A stretch of 64,000 bases of DNA from an uncultured Cellulomonadaceae bacterium (GCA_947495165.1 CANLXM010000002.1:124001-188000); one strand, 5' to 3'. Shown: positions 46,703 through 55,621, counted from the stretch's first letter. Translations and numbers: made by a program. Notes: generated by a model from the letters alone, not told the origin.

Positions 46703-47838
46703 GACCGCCCCGGGCGCGAGGGCCCCGCGACGGCTTCGCGGTAGGCGCGCTCGTAGCCCGCGACCACGCGTTCCGCGGCGAACGCGCCGCCGATGCTCGC
46801 GGCGACGTCCGCGGCAGCGAGGTCACGGGTGGCCTCGTCTACCCGGAGGATCGCGTCCGCGTACGCGGCGGGGTCCTGGACGTCGACGAGCGCGCCCACC
46901 CGCGGTGCCACGTACTCGCGCTGCGCCCCCGTCGCACCGACGACGACCGGGCGACCGTGCGCGATCGCCTCGGCGATCGCCACGCCGAAGGTCTCGCGGC
47001 GCGTGGGCAGGAAGAACAGGTCGGCCGCCGCCAGGTGCGCGCCGACGTCGGCGGGTGCGACCGCGCCGGTGATCACGAGCCGTTCGCGCACCCCGAGCTC
47101 GCTGGCCAGCGCCTCGGTCTCGGCGCGCAGCGGTCCGTCGCCGACCCAGGTGAGGTGGACGTCGACGCCGCGCGCGGCCAGCTCCGCCAGCGTGCGGACG
47201 GCGACGCCAGGGTCCTTCAGCGGATTGAGGAACCCGACGGCGACCAGCCGCAGCGTGGCGTCGTGGTCGCCGTCGCGGCCGCGGTCCCGGCGCGCGGGCG
47301 GCACGGCGGGCGTCGCGGCGATGCACGGCACGACGGCGGTCGGCCGGGAGCCGCGCAGAGCCCGGATGGGCGCCGTCGCGTACTCGGAGACGGCCGTGAC
47401 GACGTCGGGGCGCAGCAGGAGGCGTTCCAGGACCGGCATCGCGAGACGCAGCGGGAGGGCGAGGTGGCGCCGCGACGTCACACCCTGCCAGTGCTCGGTG
47501 TGCAGCCACGGGCGGTCCGGCCGCGCGCGCCCCAGGAACGGCAGCAGCGTCGAGAACGCCATCGTGTGCACGACGTCGGCCCAGCCGCTCTCCGCCGCGA
47601 CGGCGGCGTGGGCGCGCGCGAGGTGCGCCGGCCGGCCCGGGTGCATGACGAGACGTCGCACCGGCACCCCGCCGTGCTCCGTGCGCTCGGGCCCGCCGTC
47701 GTGCAGCCGCGGTGCGACGAGGTGGAGCACCCGCACGTCGTTCTCGGCCGCGAGCGCGAGCACGTCCTTGGCCACGAACGCCCCCGTCGCCGGGTCGTGG
47801 GCGCCAGGGAACCACGTCGTCACCACGAGGATCTTCAC
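46699..47838 (-). CDS. family 4 (GT-B) glycosyltransferase
   Basis: The 379-residue GT-B enzyme starts VKILVVTTWFPGAHDPATGAF and has the family C-terminal motif FFLPTRRETFGVAIAEAIAHGRPVVVG with the EX7E-type acidic pair. RLVAVGFLNPLKDPGVAVRTLAEL is the usual nucleotide-domain opening. GTG at 47838 is the first gene of the operon. It is divergent from the KdpD-like kinase, with TAGATT (47849-47854) on the other strand as that gene's likely -10. Confidence 0.9.
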   Translation of the reverse strand: MKILVVTTWFPGAHDPATGAFVAKDVLALAAENDVRVLHLVAPRLHDGGPERTEHGGVPVRRLVMHPGRPAHLARAHAAVAAESGWADVVHTMAFSTLLPFLGRARPDRPWLHTEHWQGVTSRRHLALPLRLAMPVLERLLLRPDVVTAVSEYATAPIRALRGSRPTAVVPCIAATPAVPPARRDRGRDGDHDATLRLVAVGFLNPLKDPGVAVRTLAELAARGVDVHLTWVGDGPLRAETEALASELGVRERLVITGAVAPADVGAHLAAADLFFLPTRRETFGVAIAEAIAHGRPVVVGATGAQREYVAPRVGALVDVQDPAAYADAILRVDEATRDLAAADVAASIGGAFAAERVVAGYERAYREAVAGPSRPGRS

Positions 47839-47925
47839 GCGCCCAGCGTAGATTGGTCGCGCGGTGGCCGCCGCGCGACCGTCACCAGGGCCCTCGCGCC
47901 AGACCCGTGCACGACGAGGAGCGTC

Positions 47926-49323
47926 ATGACCCGACCCGACCACGGGCGCGACCACGGGCTGTCCCGTGCCCGCACCGTCGGTGGGTGGGCCCTGGCCGTC
48001 CTCGGTCCGCCGGCCTTGACCGGCGTCCTGCTGCTCGAGCGCGACAACCTCTCGCTCGCGAGCGACCTGATGTTCTTCTTCACGCTCGTCGTCGCCACGG
48101 CGATCGTCGGCGGCCTCCTGCCCTCGCTCGCCGCCGCGCTGCTCGCCTCCTCCCTGCTGAACTACTTCTTCACCGAGCCCACGCGCGAGCTCGTCGTCGC
48201 GGACGGCGAGGACGCGCTGGCCCTCGTCGTGTTCGTGCTCGTCGCGGTCGCGGTGGCCTCGGTCGTCGACGTCGCCGAGCGACGCTCGGGCCAGGCCCGG
48301 CGCGCCCGGGCGGAGGCCGAGCTGCTCGCCGACCTGTCGCGCGCCGTCCTCGACGGGGGCGACGCACCCGCCGACGTCGCGGCCGTCCTCGCGCGGCACG
48401 CACCGGGGCACGGCGTCCGGGTCGAGGAGCGCGACGTCGCGACGGACACCTGGGTGACCGTGCACGAGCGCCCGGGCCCCGCCGACGGCTCGACGTGGTC
48501 GGCGGTCGCCGGGCGGCTGCGCATCCGCGTCATCGGCCCCACCGGGCTGGGTGACGCTCGGCTGCTCGACCGCTTCACGGCCCAGGCCTCGCTCGTCCTC
48601 GAGGGCCGCCGGCTGCGCGCGCGGGCGGCCCGCGCGCTCGAGCTCGAGCAGGCTGACGCCACCCGCACGGCGATCCTCACCACCGCGTCCCACGACCTGC
48701 GCACCCCGCTCGCGGCGATCCGCGCCGCCGTCGACGGCCTGCGCCACGATCACCTGCTCGCCCCCGAGGACCGGGTGGCCCTCACCCGGACCGTCGAGGT
48801 GTCGACCGGGCGACTCGAACGCCTCGTGGGCAACCTGCTCGACCTCTCGCGGCTGCGGGCCGGCGCGGTGCGCGCCCAGCTGGTGCCGGTGAGCCTCGAC
48901 GAGATCCTCCCGCTCGCGCTCGACGGCCTCGCCGACCGCGTGCAGCTGGACCTGCCCGAGTCCCTGCCGCTCGCGTGGACCGACGCCGTGCTGCTCGAGC
49001 GCGTCGTGGCCAACCTCGCGAGCAACGCCGCGCGGCACGCGGGTCCCGGAGCGCGCCCCCTCGTCGCGGCACGCGCCGGCGACGACGCGCTCGTCGTCAC
49101 CGTCGTCGACGACGGACCCGGCATCGCACCCGCGGACCGCGAGCGCGTCTTCCAGGCGTTCGAGCGGCTCGGGGCAGGCGCCGACCACCCGGCCGGCATG
49201 GGGCTGGGGCTCGCCGTGGTGCGCGGCCTCGCGGAGGCGATCGACGCGGAGGTCTCGCTGCGCGACACCGAGGGCGGCGGCCTGACCGCCGTCGTGCGCG
49301 TACCCCGGGCGGACGCACGATGA
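47926..49323 (+). CDS. KdpD-like sensor histidine kinase lacking the N-terminal KdpD/Usp domains
   Basis: The 465-residue kinase has a DUF4118 four-helix membrane region (about 17-105), a GAF-like linker, the phosphoacceptor SHDLRTPLAAIR (His256) and a HATPase domain with NLASNAARHA, VVDDGPGIAP and GMGLGLAVVRGLAEA. True KdpD has about 400 more N-terminal residues (KdpD and universal-stress domains); these are absent. It is coupled to its response regulator by ATGA and followed by a TrkH-type channel, so it probably senses potassium or turgor. A GAGGAG site precedes the ATG. Confidence 0.92.
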   Translation: MTRPDHGRDHGLSRARTVGGWALAVLGPPALTGVLLLERDNLSLASDLMFFFTLVVATAIVGGLLPSLAAALLASSLLNYFFTEPTRELVVADGEDALALVVFVLVAVAVASVVDVAERRSGQARRARAEAELLADLSRAVLDGGDAPADVAAVLARHAPGHGVRVEERDVATDTWVTVHERPGPADGSTWSAVAGRLRIRVIGPTGLGDARLLDRFTAQASLVLEGRRLRARAARALELEQADATRTAILTTASHDLRTPLAAIRAAVDGLRHDHLLAPEDRVALTRTVEVSTGRLERLVGNLLDLSRLRAGAVRAQLVPVSLDEILPLALDGLADRVQLDLPESLPLAWTDAVLLERVVANLASNAARHAGPGARPLVAARAGDDALVVTVVDDGPGIAPADRERVFQAFERLGAGADHPAGMGLGLAVVRGLAEAIDAEVSLRDTEGGGLTAVVRVPRADAR

Positions 49324-50144
49324 GCGCCAGGGCTGGCCTCGGCGCGGGTGCCGGCGGACCGGACCACAGCGGCCCGGACGCCGCCGGGCCAGACGCGACC
49401 AGACCGGACGTCCGAGGCCCGGACGCGGCCGGACGGGACGGCGGGGGCCCGGCCGCATCCGCCGTCGTCGCGCCGAGCGTTCTCGTGGTCGACGACGACG
49501 CGAGCCTCCTGGGGGCCGTGACGATCAACCTGCGCACCCACGGCTGGGACGTGCGGACCGCGACGACCGCCGCCGAGGCGCTCGAGGCCGCCCGCCGGCC
49601 GGTCGACGTCATCCTGCTCGACCTCGGGCTGCCGGACGCCGACGGGCTCACCGTCATCCCGCGTCTGCGCGCGCTCGCCGCGACCCCGGTCGTGGTGCTG
49701 TCCGCCCGCTGGCACGAGCCCGACAAGGTCGCGGCGCTGGACGCGGGCGCCGACGACTTCATCACCAAGCCGTTCGGGTCCGAGGAGCTGCTGGCCCGGC
49801 TCCGGGCCGCGGTCCGGCGTGCGACCCCCGGCACGGACGCCGCGCCCGTCCGCGCCGGCGCCCTCACGATCGACCTCGCGCGCAAGCGTGTGCACCGCGA
49901 CGGGGTCGAGGTGCGGCTCACGCCGACGGAGTGGTCCCTGCTGGAGATCCTGGTGCGGCACCGCGGGCACCTCGTGGGCCGCGAGCAGCTCCTGCACGAC
50001 GTGTGGGGCCCGGCCTACCGGACGGAGACGAACTACCTGCGGGTGTACGCCGCGCAGCTGCGCCGCAAGCTCGAGGACGACCCCGCGGCCCCTCGCCACC
50101 TCATCACGATGCCGGGGCGCGGCTACCTCTTCGACGACCGTTAA
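49320..50144 (+). CDS. OmpR/KdpE-type response regulator with a low-complexity N-terminus
   Basis: The 274-residue regulator has about 50 N-terminal residues rich in Gly, Pro and Asp (repeated GPDAAG). The receiver domain follows, with the phosphoacceptor Asp101 in LLDLGLPDADG and the Lys of ITKPFG. A winged-helix DNA-binding domain reads LTPTEWSLLEILVRHRGHLVGREQLLHDVWG..YLRVYAAQLRRKLEDDP. The best match is KdpE. A start at the GTG near 49470 would remove the odd lead, but the ATGA overlap favours 49320. The regulated target is probably the potassium channel next door. Confidence 0.9.
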   Translation: MSARAGLGAGAGGPDHSGPDAAGPDATRPDVRGPDAAGRDGGGPAASAVVAPSVLVVDDDASLLGAVTINLRTHGWDVRTATTAAEALEAARRPVDVILLDLGLPDADGLTVIPRLRALAATPVVVLSARWHEPDKVAALDAGADDFITKPFGSEELLARLRAAVRRATPGTDAAPVRAGALTIDLARKRVHRDGVEVRLTPTEWSLLEILVRHRGHLVGREQLLHDVWGPAYRTETNYLRVYAAQLRRKLEDDPAAPRHLITMPGRGYLFDDR

Positions 50145-50153
50145 GGAACCGTC

Positions 50154-50178
50154 AAGGTCTTCGCCCGGGGGACCTTTT
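50154..50178 (+). terminator. hairpin with short T-run after the response regulator
   Basis: AAGGTC (50154-50159) pairs with GACCTT (50171-50176), and T bases run through 50178. It lies 9 bases beyond the stop of the response regulator gene. The stem is short, so partial termination before the TrkH gene is more likely than a full stop. Confidence 0.45.
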
Positions 50179-50266
50179 CGGCCCGATGGCGAGTCCGCGA
50201 CGCCTAGCGTGGCGACTCGTTGCCCGCCCCGACCCCGGGACCGGGACCCGTCCTGGAGCCACCCCG

Positions 50267-51703
50267 ATGTCCGCCGCGTCACCCCTGCTGCTGCGCCTGC
50301 GCACCGCGCCCTTCCTGTCCACCCGCACTCCCGTCGCCCCACCGCGACCGGGCGGACGCGGGCAGACGTACCGGCCGGGAGCCCGCCGCAGGCCCGGGCA
50401 GATCGTCGCCGCAGGCTTCGTCGTCGCCGTCGTCCTCGGGGCGACCCTCCTGCTCCTTCCTGCGGCCAGCACCACCGCGCACCGGCCCACGATCCTCGAG
50501 GCCGTGTTCACTGCGACGTCGGCCGTGTGCGTGACGGGCCTGACGGTCCTCGACACCGCGACCCAGTGGACGACGTTCGGCCAGGTCGTGATCATGGCGC
50601 TGATCCAGGTCGGCGGGTTCGGTGTGATGACCCTCGCCTCCCTGCTCGGCCTGCTCCTGTCGCGGAGGCTGAACCTCCAGACCCGGATGGTCAGCGCGTC
50701 CGCGACCCGCAGCGTCGGTCTTGGCGACGTCCGGACGACCCTCGTCGGCATCGGGATCGTGACTGCGGTGGTCGAGGGGGCCACGACGCTCGTCCTGGCC
50801 GGCCGCTACGTCGTGTCCTACGGCGAAGAGCCGCTCCGTGCACTGTGGCTCGGCCTGTTCCACGCGGTGTCCGCCTTCAACAACGCTGGCTTCGCGCTGT
50901 TCAGCGACAGCCTCTCGAGCTTCGCGACCGACCCGTGGATCTGCGTGCCGATCGCCGTCGCCGTCGTGGTCGGCGGGATCGGGTTCCCCGTCATCCTCGA
51001 GCTCACCCGCTCGCGGCGCCGGCCGAAGAGCTGGAGCCTGCACACCAAGATCACCCTCGCCGCGAGCGCCGTCCTCCTCGTCGTCGGGGGCGCGTTCGTG
51101 ACGATCGCCGAGTGGACCAACCCCGCCACGCTCGGCCCCCTCGACGCGCGCGGCAAGATCCTGGCGGGGTTCTTCCAGGGCGTGATGCCGCGGACCGCGG
51201 GCTTCAACTCCGTGGACACGGGCGCCATGAACAACGGCACGTGGCTCGGCACGGACGTCCTGATGTTCATCGGCGGCGGCAGCGGCAGCACCGCGGGCGG
51301 CATCAAGGTCACCACCTTCATGGTCCTGTTCGTCGTCATGTGGGCCGAGCTCCGCGGCGATCCGGACTCGGTCCTGTTCGGCCGACGGCTCGCCCCGGCC
51401 GTGCAGCGCCAGGCCCTCGCAGTGGTGCTCCTGAGCATGGCGACCATCGCGGTGGCGGCGATCACGATCACCAGCACGTCGCCGTTCACCTCGGACGAGG
51501 TGCTGTTCGAGGTCGTGTCCGCGTTCGCGACCGTCGGTCTGTCGACCGGCATCACCGCGGAGCTCGCCCCGTGGCACCAGGGGATCGTGATCGTGCTGAT
51601 GCTCGCGGGGCGGCTGGGCCCGGTGACGCTCGGCACCGCCCTCGCGCTGCGCGAGCGGCAGCGACTCATCCGGCTGCCGGAGGGCTCGCCGATCGTCGGC
51701 TGA
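50267..51703 (+). CDS. TrkH/KtrB family potassium channel subunit
   Basis: The 478-residue membrane protein carries the four M1-P-M2 units of the TrkH/KtrB family. The pore loops hold the filter glycines: SAVCVTGLTVLD, HAVSAFNNAGFALF, MPRTAGFNSVDTG and SAFATVGLSTGIT. It forms the potassium-translocating subunit, which needs a cytosolic TrkA/KtrA partner; none is encoded next to it. The N-terminal 40 residues are basic and disordered. A TAGCGT -10-like box is at 50205-50210. The upstream two-component pair probably controls it. Confidence 0.94.
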   Translation: MSAASPLLLRLRTAPFLSTRTPVAPPRPGGRGQTYRPGARRRPGQIVAAGFVVAVVLGATLLLLPAASTTAHRPTILEAVFTATSAVCVTGLTVLDTATQWTTFGQVVIMALIQVGGFGVMTLASLLGLLLSRRLNLQTRMVSASATRSVGLGDVRTTLVGIGIVTAVVEGATTLVLAGRYVVSYGEEPLRALWLGLFHAVSAFNNAGFALFSDSLSSFATDPWICVPIAVAVVVGGIGFPVILELTRSRRRPKSWSLHTKITLAASAVLLVVGGAFVTIAEWTNPATLGPLDARGKILAGFFQGVMPRTAGFNSVDTGAMNNGTWLGTDVLMFIGGGSGSTAGGIKVTTFMVLFVVMWAELRGDPDSVLFGRRLAPAVQRQALAVVLLSMATIAVAAITITSTSPFTSDEVLFEVVSAFATVGLSTGITAELAPWHQGIVIVLMLAGRLGPVTLGTALALRERQRLIRLPEGSPIVG

Positions 51704-51825
51704 CGCTCGGCAGCCGGCGAGGCGGGCGGACGGGCAGGCGCGCGTCCGACACCCCGCCGAGCCGGGCGGGCATACTGTGTGCCGAACCCTCCCGGTCCGG
51801 GCGGGCGCTGGGAAAGGGACGAGAC

Positions 51826-52848
51826 ATGGTGCGCCCCGCACGCACGCACGCCGCGACGCTCGACGACGTCGCCGCGCGCGCCGGGGTGTCCCGCGCCACC
51901 GCGAGCCGGGTCCTGGCGGGGTCGAGCAAGGTCAGCGAGCGCGCGCAGCAGGCCGTGCGGGACGCGGCGGCCGAGCTCTCCTACGTCGCCCGCCAGGCCG
52001 CCCGCGAGCTCGCTGGAGGGCGCAGCGACGCGATCGCGTTCGTGGTCTCCGAGACCCGGGAGCGGTTCTTCGCCGACCCGTTCTTCGCCGGGGTGCTGCG
52101 GGGCGCACAGGCGGCCGTCTCCGACCACCGCCGCCAGCTGATGTTCGCGATCGTGTCGACCGACGACGACCGCGCACGGTTCGAGGAGTACGCCGCCGGC
52201 GGTCACCTCGGCGGCGCGATGTTCCTCTCGGTGCACGCGAACGAGCACCTGCCCGGCCGGCTCGAGCGGCTGGGGATCCCCGTGGTGCTCGCGGGTCGAC
52301 CTCCGGGCCGACGCCCGGCGCTGCCGTTCGTCTCGCCCGACAACGTCGCAGGCGGACGCTCGGCCGCGCACGTCCTGATCGAGCGCGGCTGCCGCCACGT
52401 CGCGACGATCGCCGGCCCGCCGGACATGACGGCCTCGGGCGACCGGCTGCTCGGCTTTCGCGCCGAGCTCGCCGAGCACGGCCTGCCCCTGTCCGACGAG
52501 CTCGTGGTCGCCGGAGACTTCTCCCCCGACAGCGGCTACGAGGTCGCACGCGGGCTGCTCGCACGCGACCCCGGCATCGACGGCATCTTCGCCGCGAACG
52601 ACCTGATGGCGCTCGGCGCCCTGCGCGCCCTGCGCGAGGCTGGACGCAGCGTGCCCGACGACGTCGCGGTCGTCGGGTTCGACGACGTCCCGCTCGCGGC
52701 ACAGGCCCACCCCCCGCTCACGACCGTCCGTCAGCCGCTCGAGGCGATGGGGCGGCAGATGACCCGGATGCTGCTGGATGCGCTCGACGGCGTGCCCGTG
52801 ACGTCGGTGACGCTCGCGACCGAGCTCGTGGTGCGCGACTCCGCCTGA
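51826..52848 (+). CDS. LacI family transcriptional regulator (CelR/CebR-like)
   Basis: The 340-residue repressor has an N-terminal helix-turn-helix (TLDDVAARAGVSRATASRVL, about 11-30) with the hinge helix AARELAGGRS, then a periplasmic-binding-fold sugar domain ending IDGIFAANDLMALGALRALREAG and VAVVGFDDVPLAAQAHPPLTTVRQP. It precedes the sugar uptake operon in the same direction. A perfect GAAAGCGCTTTC site in the gap behind it is the likely operator. GGAAAGGGACGAG lies before the ATG. Cellobiose is the expected inducer, by analogy with CebR/CelR. Confidence 0.92.
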   Translation: MVRPARTHAATLDDVAARAGVSRATASRVLAGSSKVSERAQQAVRDAAAELSYVARQAARELAGGRSDAIAFVVSETRERFFADPFFAGVLRGAQAAVSDHRRQLMFAIVSTDDDRARFEEYAAGGHLGGAMFLSVHANEHLPGRLERLGIPVVLAGRPPGRRPALPFVSPDNVAGGRSAAHVLIERGCRHVATIAGPPDMTASGDRLLGFRAELAEHGLPLSDELVVAGDFSPDSGYEVARGLLARDPGIDGIFAANDLMALGALRALREAGRSVPDDVAVVGFDDVPLAAQAHPPLTTVRQPLEAMGRQMTRMLLDALDGVPVTSVTLATELVVRDSA

Positions 52849-52988
52849 GCCAGGCCGGCTCTTCCCGGGCGCGCCCGGAGCCGCGCGGCACCGGCGCCAG
52901 GCATGGCGCGCCCGCGCTGTACGTACCCGCTCGCGCCCGCGTGCGTCGTGGGCGACGACTGTCCCCTCCTCCGTAGAACGGACGCCTC

Positions 52989-53018
52989 TTGACAGAGCCG
53001 GACAAGATGACGCAGAGT
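52989..53018 (+). promoter_or_regulatory. candidate promoter of the sugar uptake operon
   Basis: TTGACA (52989-52994) is a perfect -35 hexamer. The best -10 at 18 bases spacing is CAGAGT (53013-53018), which matches poorly. The start site would fall just before the palindrome at 53031, so a bound repressor would block transcription. Confidence 0.45.
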
Positions 53019-53030
53019 CGTGAACGGAAT

Positions 53031-53042
53031 GAAAGCGCTTTC
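53031..53042. promoter_or_regulatory. LacI-family operator palindrome GAAAGCGCTTTC
   Basis: A perfect 12-bp palindrome with the central CG typical of LacI-family sites, flanked by T and T. It is at the expected position for repression of the downstream operon and behind the gene of a LacI-type regulator. It differs from the TGGGAGCGCTCCCA site of CebR/CelR in Streptomyces and Thermobifida. Confidence 0.75.
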
Positions 53043-53191
53043 TCAGCGTTCATCACCTGTCGGCCCCGCGTCGACAACCCACCCAGCACCGGCTGCCGGG
53101 TGGGGCACGCCGGTCAGAGCGGACCGGTGGGGATCGCTCGATGTCGACCGATCCTGCGAGCCAGCCGGCCCCCGGGCCGCGAGGAGGAACG

Positions 53192-54496
53192 ATGTTCACA
53201 GCACGTAGATCCGCAGGAGCGACCGCCGTCATCATGGCGGGCGCCCTGACGTTGACCGCCTGCTCGGGTTCGTCCGAGGCCAGCGACCCGACCACGGGCG
53301 CGAACGGCGAGACGGTCCTGACGGTGTCGCTCTTCGGCACCTTCGGGCTCGACGAAGCAGGCCTGTTCGACCAGTACGAGGCCGAGAACGAGGGCATCAC
53401 GATCCAGTACGAGTCCACCCAGGGTGAGGACAAGTACTGGCCCGCGCTGCAGACCAAGCTGAACTCGGGCTCCGGCACCGCCGACATCCAGGGCATCGAG
53501 GTCGCGCGCATCGCCGACGTCGTCACGAACCAGGCCGACCTCTGGACGGACCTGTCCCAGACCGCGGCGGGCGAGCGCGTCGGGGACTACGTGGACTGGA
53601 AGGCGGACGCCGCCACGACTCCCGACGGCAAGGTCCTCGGCCTGGGCACCGACATCGGCCCCATGGGCCTGTGCTACCGCACCGACCTGTACGACGCCGC
53701 TGGCCTGCCGTCGGACCCGGCCGACCTCAAGGAGCGCCTCGGCTCCTGGGACGACGTGATCGCCCTCGCCGAGGAGTACAAGGCGAACGCACCCGAGGGC
53801 AGCGCGTTCTTCGACTCCGCGGGCGGGCTCTACAACGCCATCGTCTCGACCGAGTCGGAGATCTACTACAACGCCGCGGGTGAGCTCGTCGTCGAGAACA
53901 ACGCCGCCGTCAAGGACGCGTTCATGAAGTCGGCGGCCGCCGGACAGTCGGGCCTCACCGCGAAGCTCGAGCAGTTCAAGGACCCGAGCTGGGACGCGGG
54001 CTTCGGCTCCGGCACGTTCGCGACCATCGCCTGCCCGTCCTGGATGATCGGCTACATCAAGGGCAAGGCCGGTGACGCCGGCTCCGGCCAGTGGAACATC
54101 ACCGAGCTCCCCGGCGGCCAGGGCGGCAACTGGGGCGGCGCCTACCTCGGCATCCCCGAGGCGTCGAAGAACAAGGAAGAGGCGGCCAAGCTCATCGCGT
54201 GGCTGACCGACGCCGAGCAGCAGGCCAAGGTGTTCGAGGTCGGCGGCAACTTCCCGTCCAACACCAAGGCATTCGACGCCGTCGCCGACTCGACCGACGA
54301 GTACTTCAACGACGCACCGACCGGCCAGATCTTCTCGGCGTCGGCCCAGACGGCTCCGACCCAGATCCTGGGCGTGGGTGACGGCGTCGCCAAGAACGCG
54401 CTCACCCAGGCGCTGCTGTCTGTCGAGGTCAACGGCGTCAGCCCCGAGGATGCCTGGGCCAACGGCATCTCGAAGATCACCAACCAGCTCGGCTGA
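53192..54496 (+). CDS. extracellular sugar-binding lipoprotein of an ABC importer (CebE-like)
   Basis: The 434-residue protein has a lipoprotein signal peptide with lipobox LTAC and lipidated Cys24, then a family 1 solute-binding fold (VLTVSLFGTFGLDEAGLFDQYEAEN..., KEEAAKLIAWLTDAEQQAKVFEVGGNFPSNTKAF). It captures an oligosaccharide for the two permeases downstream. The beta-glucosidase at the end of the operon suggests cellobiose or cellodextrin. The ATG at 53192 follows GAGGAGGAAC. A 13-bp hairpin after the stop may stabilise this part of the mRNA. Substrate is inferred. Confidence 0.92.
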   Translation: MFTARRSAGATAVIMAGALTLTACSGSSEASDPTTGANGETVLTVSLFGTFGLDEAGLFDQYEAENEGITIQYESTQGEDKYWPALQTKLNSGSGTADIQGIEVARIADVVTNQADLWTDLSQTAAGERVGDYVDWKADAATTPDGKVLGLGTDIGPMGLCYRTDLYDAAGLPSDPADLKERLGSWDDVIALAEEYKANAPEGSAFFDSAGGLYNAIVSTESEIYYNAAGELVVENNAAVKDAFMKSAAAGQSGLTAKLEQFKDPSWDAGFGSGTFATIACPSWMIGYIKGKAGDAGSGQWNITELPGGQGGNWGGAYLGIPEASKNKEEAAKLIAWLTDAEQQAKVFEVGGNFPSNTKAFDAVADSTDEYFNDAPTGQIFSASAQTAPTQILGVGDGVAKNALTQALLSVEVNGVSPEDAWANGISKITNQLG

Positions 54497-54501
54497 GCAC
54501 C

Positions 54502-54538
54502 GCGGTGGGGACGGTCGCCCGTCGGCCGTCCCCACCGC
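54502..54538 (+). terminator. intercistronic 13-bp hairpin after the binding-protein gene
   Basis: GCGGTGGGGACGG (54502-54514) pairs perfectly with CCGTCCCCACCGC (54526-54538) around an 11-base loop. There is no T-run and the permease genes follow in the same direction, so partial termination or mRNA protection is likelier than a full stop. It would raise binding-protein levels over permease levels. Confidence 0.75.
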
Positions 54539-54619
54539 CACCCTCCCGCGGCCCTTCGCCGGCCGCGCCGCCGACCCTGCCCCCCGTCGCCCGCCCGCCC
54601 CCTCATCGAGAGGCCCGTC

Positions 54620-55621
54620 ATGACCGCCACCGTCTCGGCGCCCCACCCGCCGGCCGCCTCAGCCGACCCCGGCCGACCGGCTCCCCCGCCGCGCCACCGC
54701 GGGCTGCGCGGCCTGCTCTTCCGCTGGGAGGCGAAGTCGGCGCCCTACGTCTACATCGCGCCGTTCTTCCTCGTCTTCGCGGCCTTCGGCCTGTTCCCCC
54801 TGCTGTACACCGCCTGGGTGAGCCTGTTCGAGTTCCGGCTCAACTCTGAGATGACGTGGGTCGGGCTCGACAACTTCGTCTGGCTCTTCACCAACGAGGC
54901 GTTCTACAACGCCCTGTTCAAGACGATCACGATCGGCATCCTCTCGACCGTCCCCCAGCTCATGCTGGCCCTGGGGCTCGCGCACCTGCTGAACTACAAC
55001 ATGCGCGGACGCACCCTGTTCCGGGTGTCGATGATCATGCCGTACGCGACCTCGGTCGCCGCCTCCACCCTCGTGTTCGCGCAGCTGTTCGGCCGCGACG
55101 GAGGCTTCGCCAACTGGACCCTCTCGCTCGTCGGGCTCGACGCGATCGACTGGCGCAACGGCGACCTCAGCGCACAGATCGCGATCGCCGTGATCGTGAC
55201 CTGGCGCTGGACCGGGTACAACGCCCTCATCTACCTCGCGGGGATGCAGTCGATCCCCCAGGACCGCTACGAGGCCGCGCAGATCGACGGTGCCAACCGC
55301 TGGCAGCAGTTCGTGCACATCACCCTGCCCGGTCTGCGCCCCACCATCCTGTTCACGATCGTCGTCTCGACCATCGGCGCCACGCAGCTGTTCGGCGAGC
55401 CGCTGCTGTTCGGCGGCGGCACCCCCAACGGCGGCGCCGTGAACCAGTACCAGACGCTCGGCCTGTTCATGTACCAGCAGGGCTGGGAGTTCGGCTCGCT
55501 GGGCCGCGCGGCCGCCGTCGCCTGGGTGACGTTCCTGCTGATCGTCATCCTCGTCCTGATCAACGCCCTGATCATGCGCCTGCGCACCCGCGAGCGCCTG
55601 TCCGACGGAGGATCCGAATGA
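54620..55621 (+). CDS. sugar ABC transporter permease 1 (CebF-like, MalF type)
   Basis: The 333-residue permease has a basic N-terminal tail and six transmembrane segments. The EAA loop that contacts the ATPase reads YEAAQIDGANRWQQFVHITLPGLRP. It is the first of the two membrane subunits of the importer. The stop overlaps the ATG of the second permease (ATGA). No ATPase is encoded in the operon, so a shared ATPase such as MsiK should serve it from elsewhere. Confidence 0.94.
   Translation: MTATVSAPHPPAASADPGRPAPPPRHRGLRGLLFRWEAKSAPYVYIAPFFLVFAAFGLFPLLYTAWVSLFEFRLNSEMTWVGLDNFVWLFTNEAFYNALFKTITIGILSTVPQLMLALGLAHLLNYNMRGRTLFRVSMIMPYATSVAASTLVFAQLFGRDGGFANWTLSLVGLDAIDWRNGDLSAQIAIAVIVTWRWTGYNALIYLAGMQSIPQDRYEAAQIDGANRWQQFVHITLPGLRPTILFTIVVSTIGATQLFGEPLLFGGGTPNGGAVNQYQTLGLFMYQQGWEFGSLGRAAAVAWVTFLLIVILVLINALIMRLRTRERLSDGGSE

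Larger units (their letters stand above)
52849..53191. promoter_or_regulatory. regulatory gap before the sugar uptake operon
   Basis: This 343-base gap has no convincing gene. It holds a GC-rich stretch after the lacI stop, a TTGACA hexamer at 52989-52994, the perfect operator-like palindrome at 53031-53042 and a long leader with a GAGGAGGA ribosome site at about 53181-53188. An ATG at 53141 is in frame with the binding-protein gene but lacks a ribosome site and would bury the signal peptide. Confidence 0.7.

Noticed and set aside
53141..53191. Earlier ATG (53141) as start of the sugar-binding protein
   Set aside because: It lacks a ribosome site and would put 17 residues ahead of the lipoprotein signal peptide; the ATG at 53192 has GAGGAGGA at the right distance.
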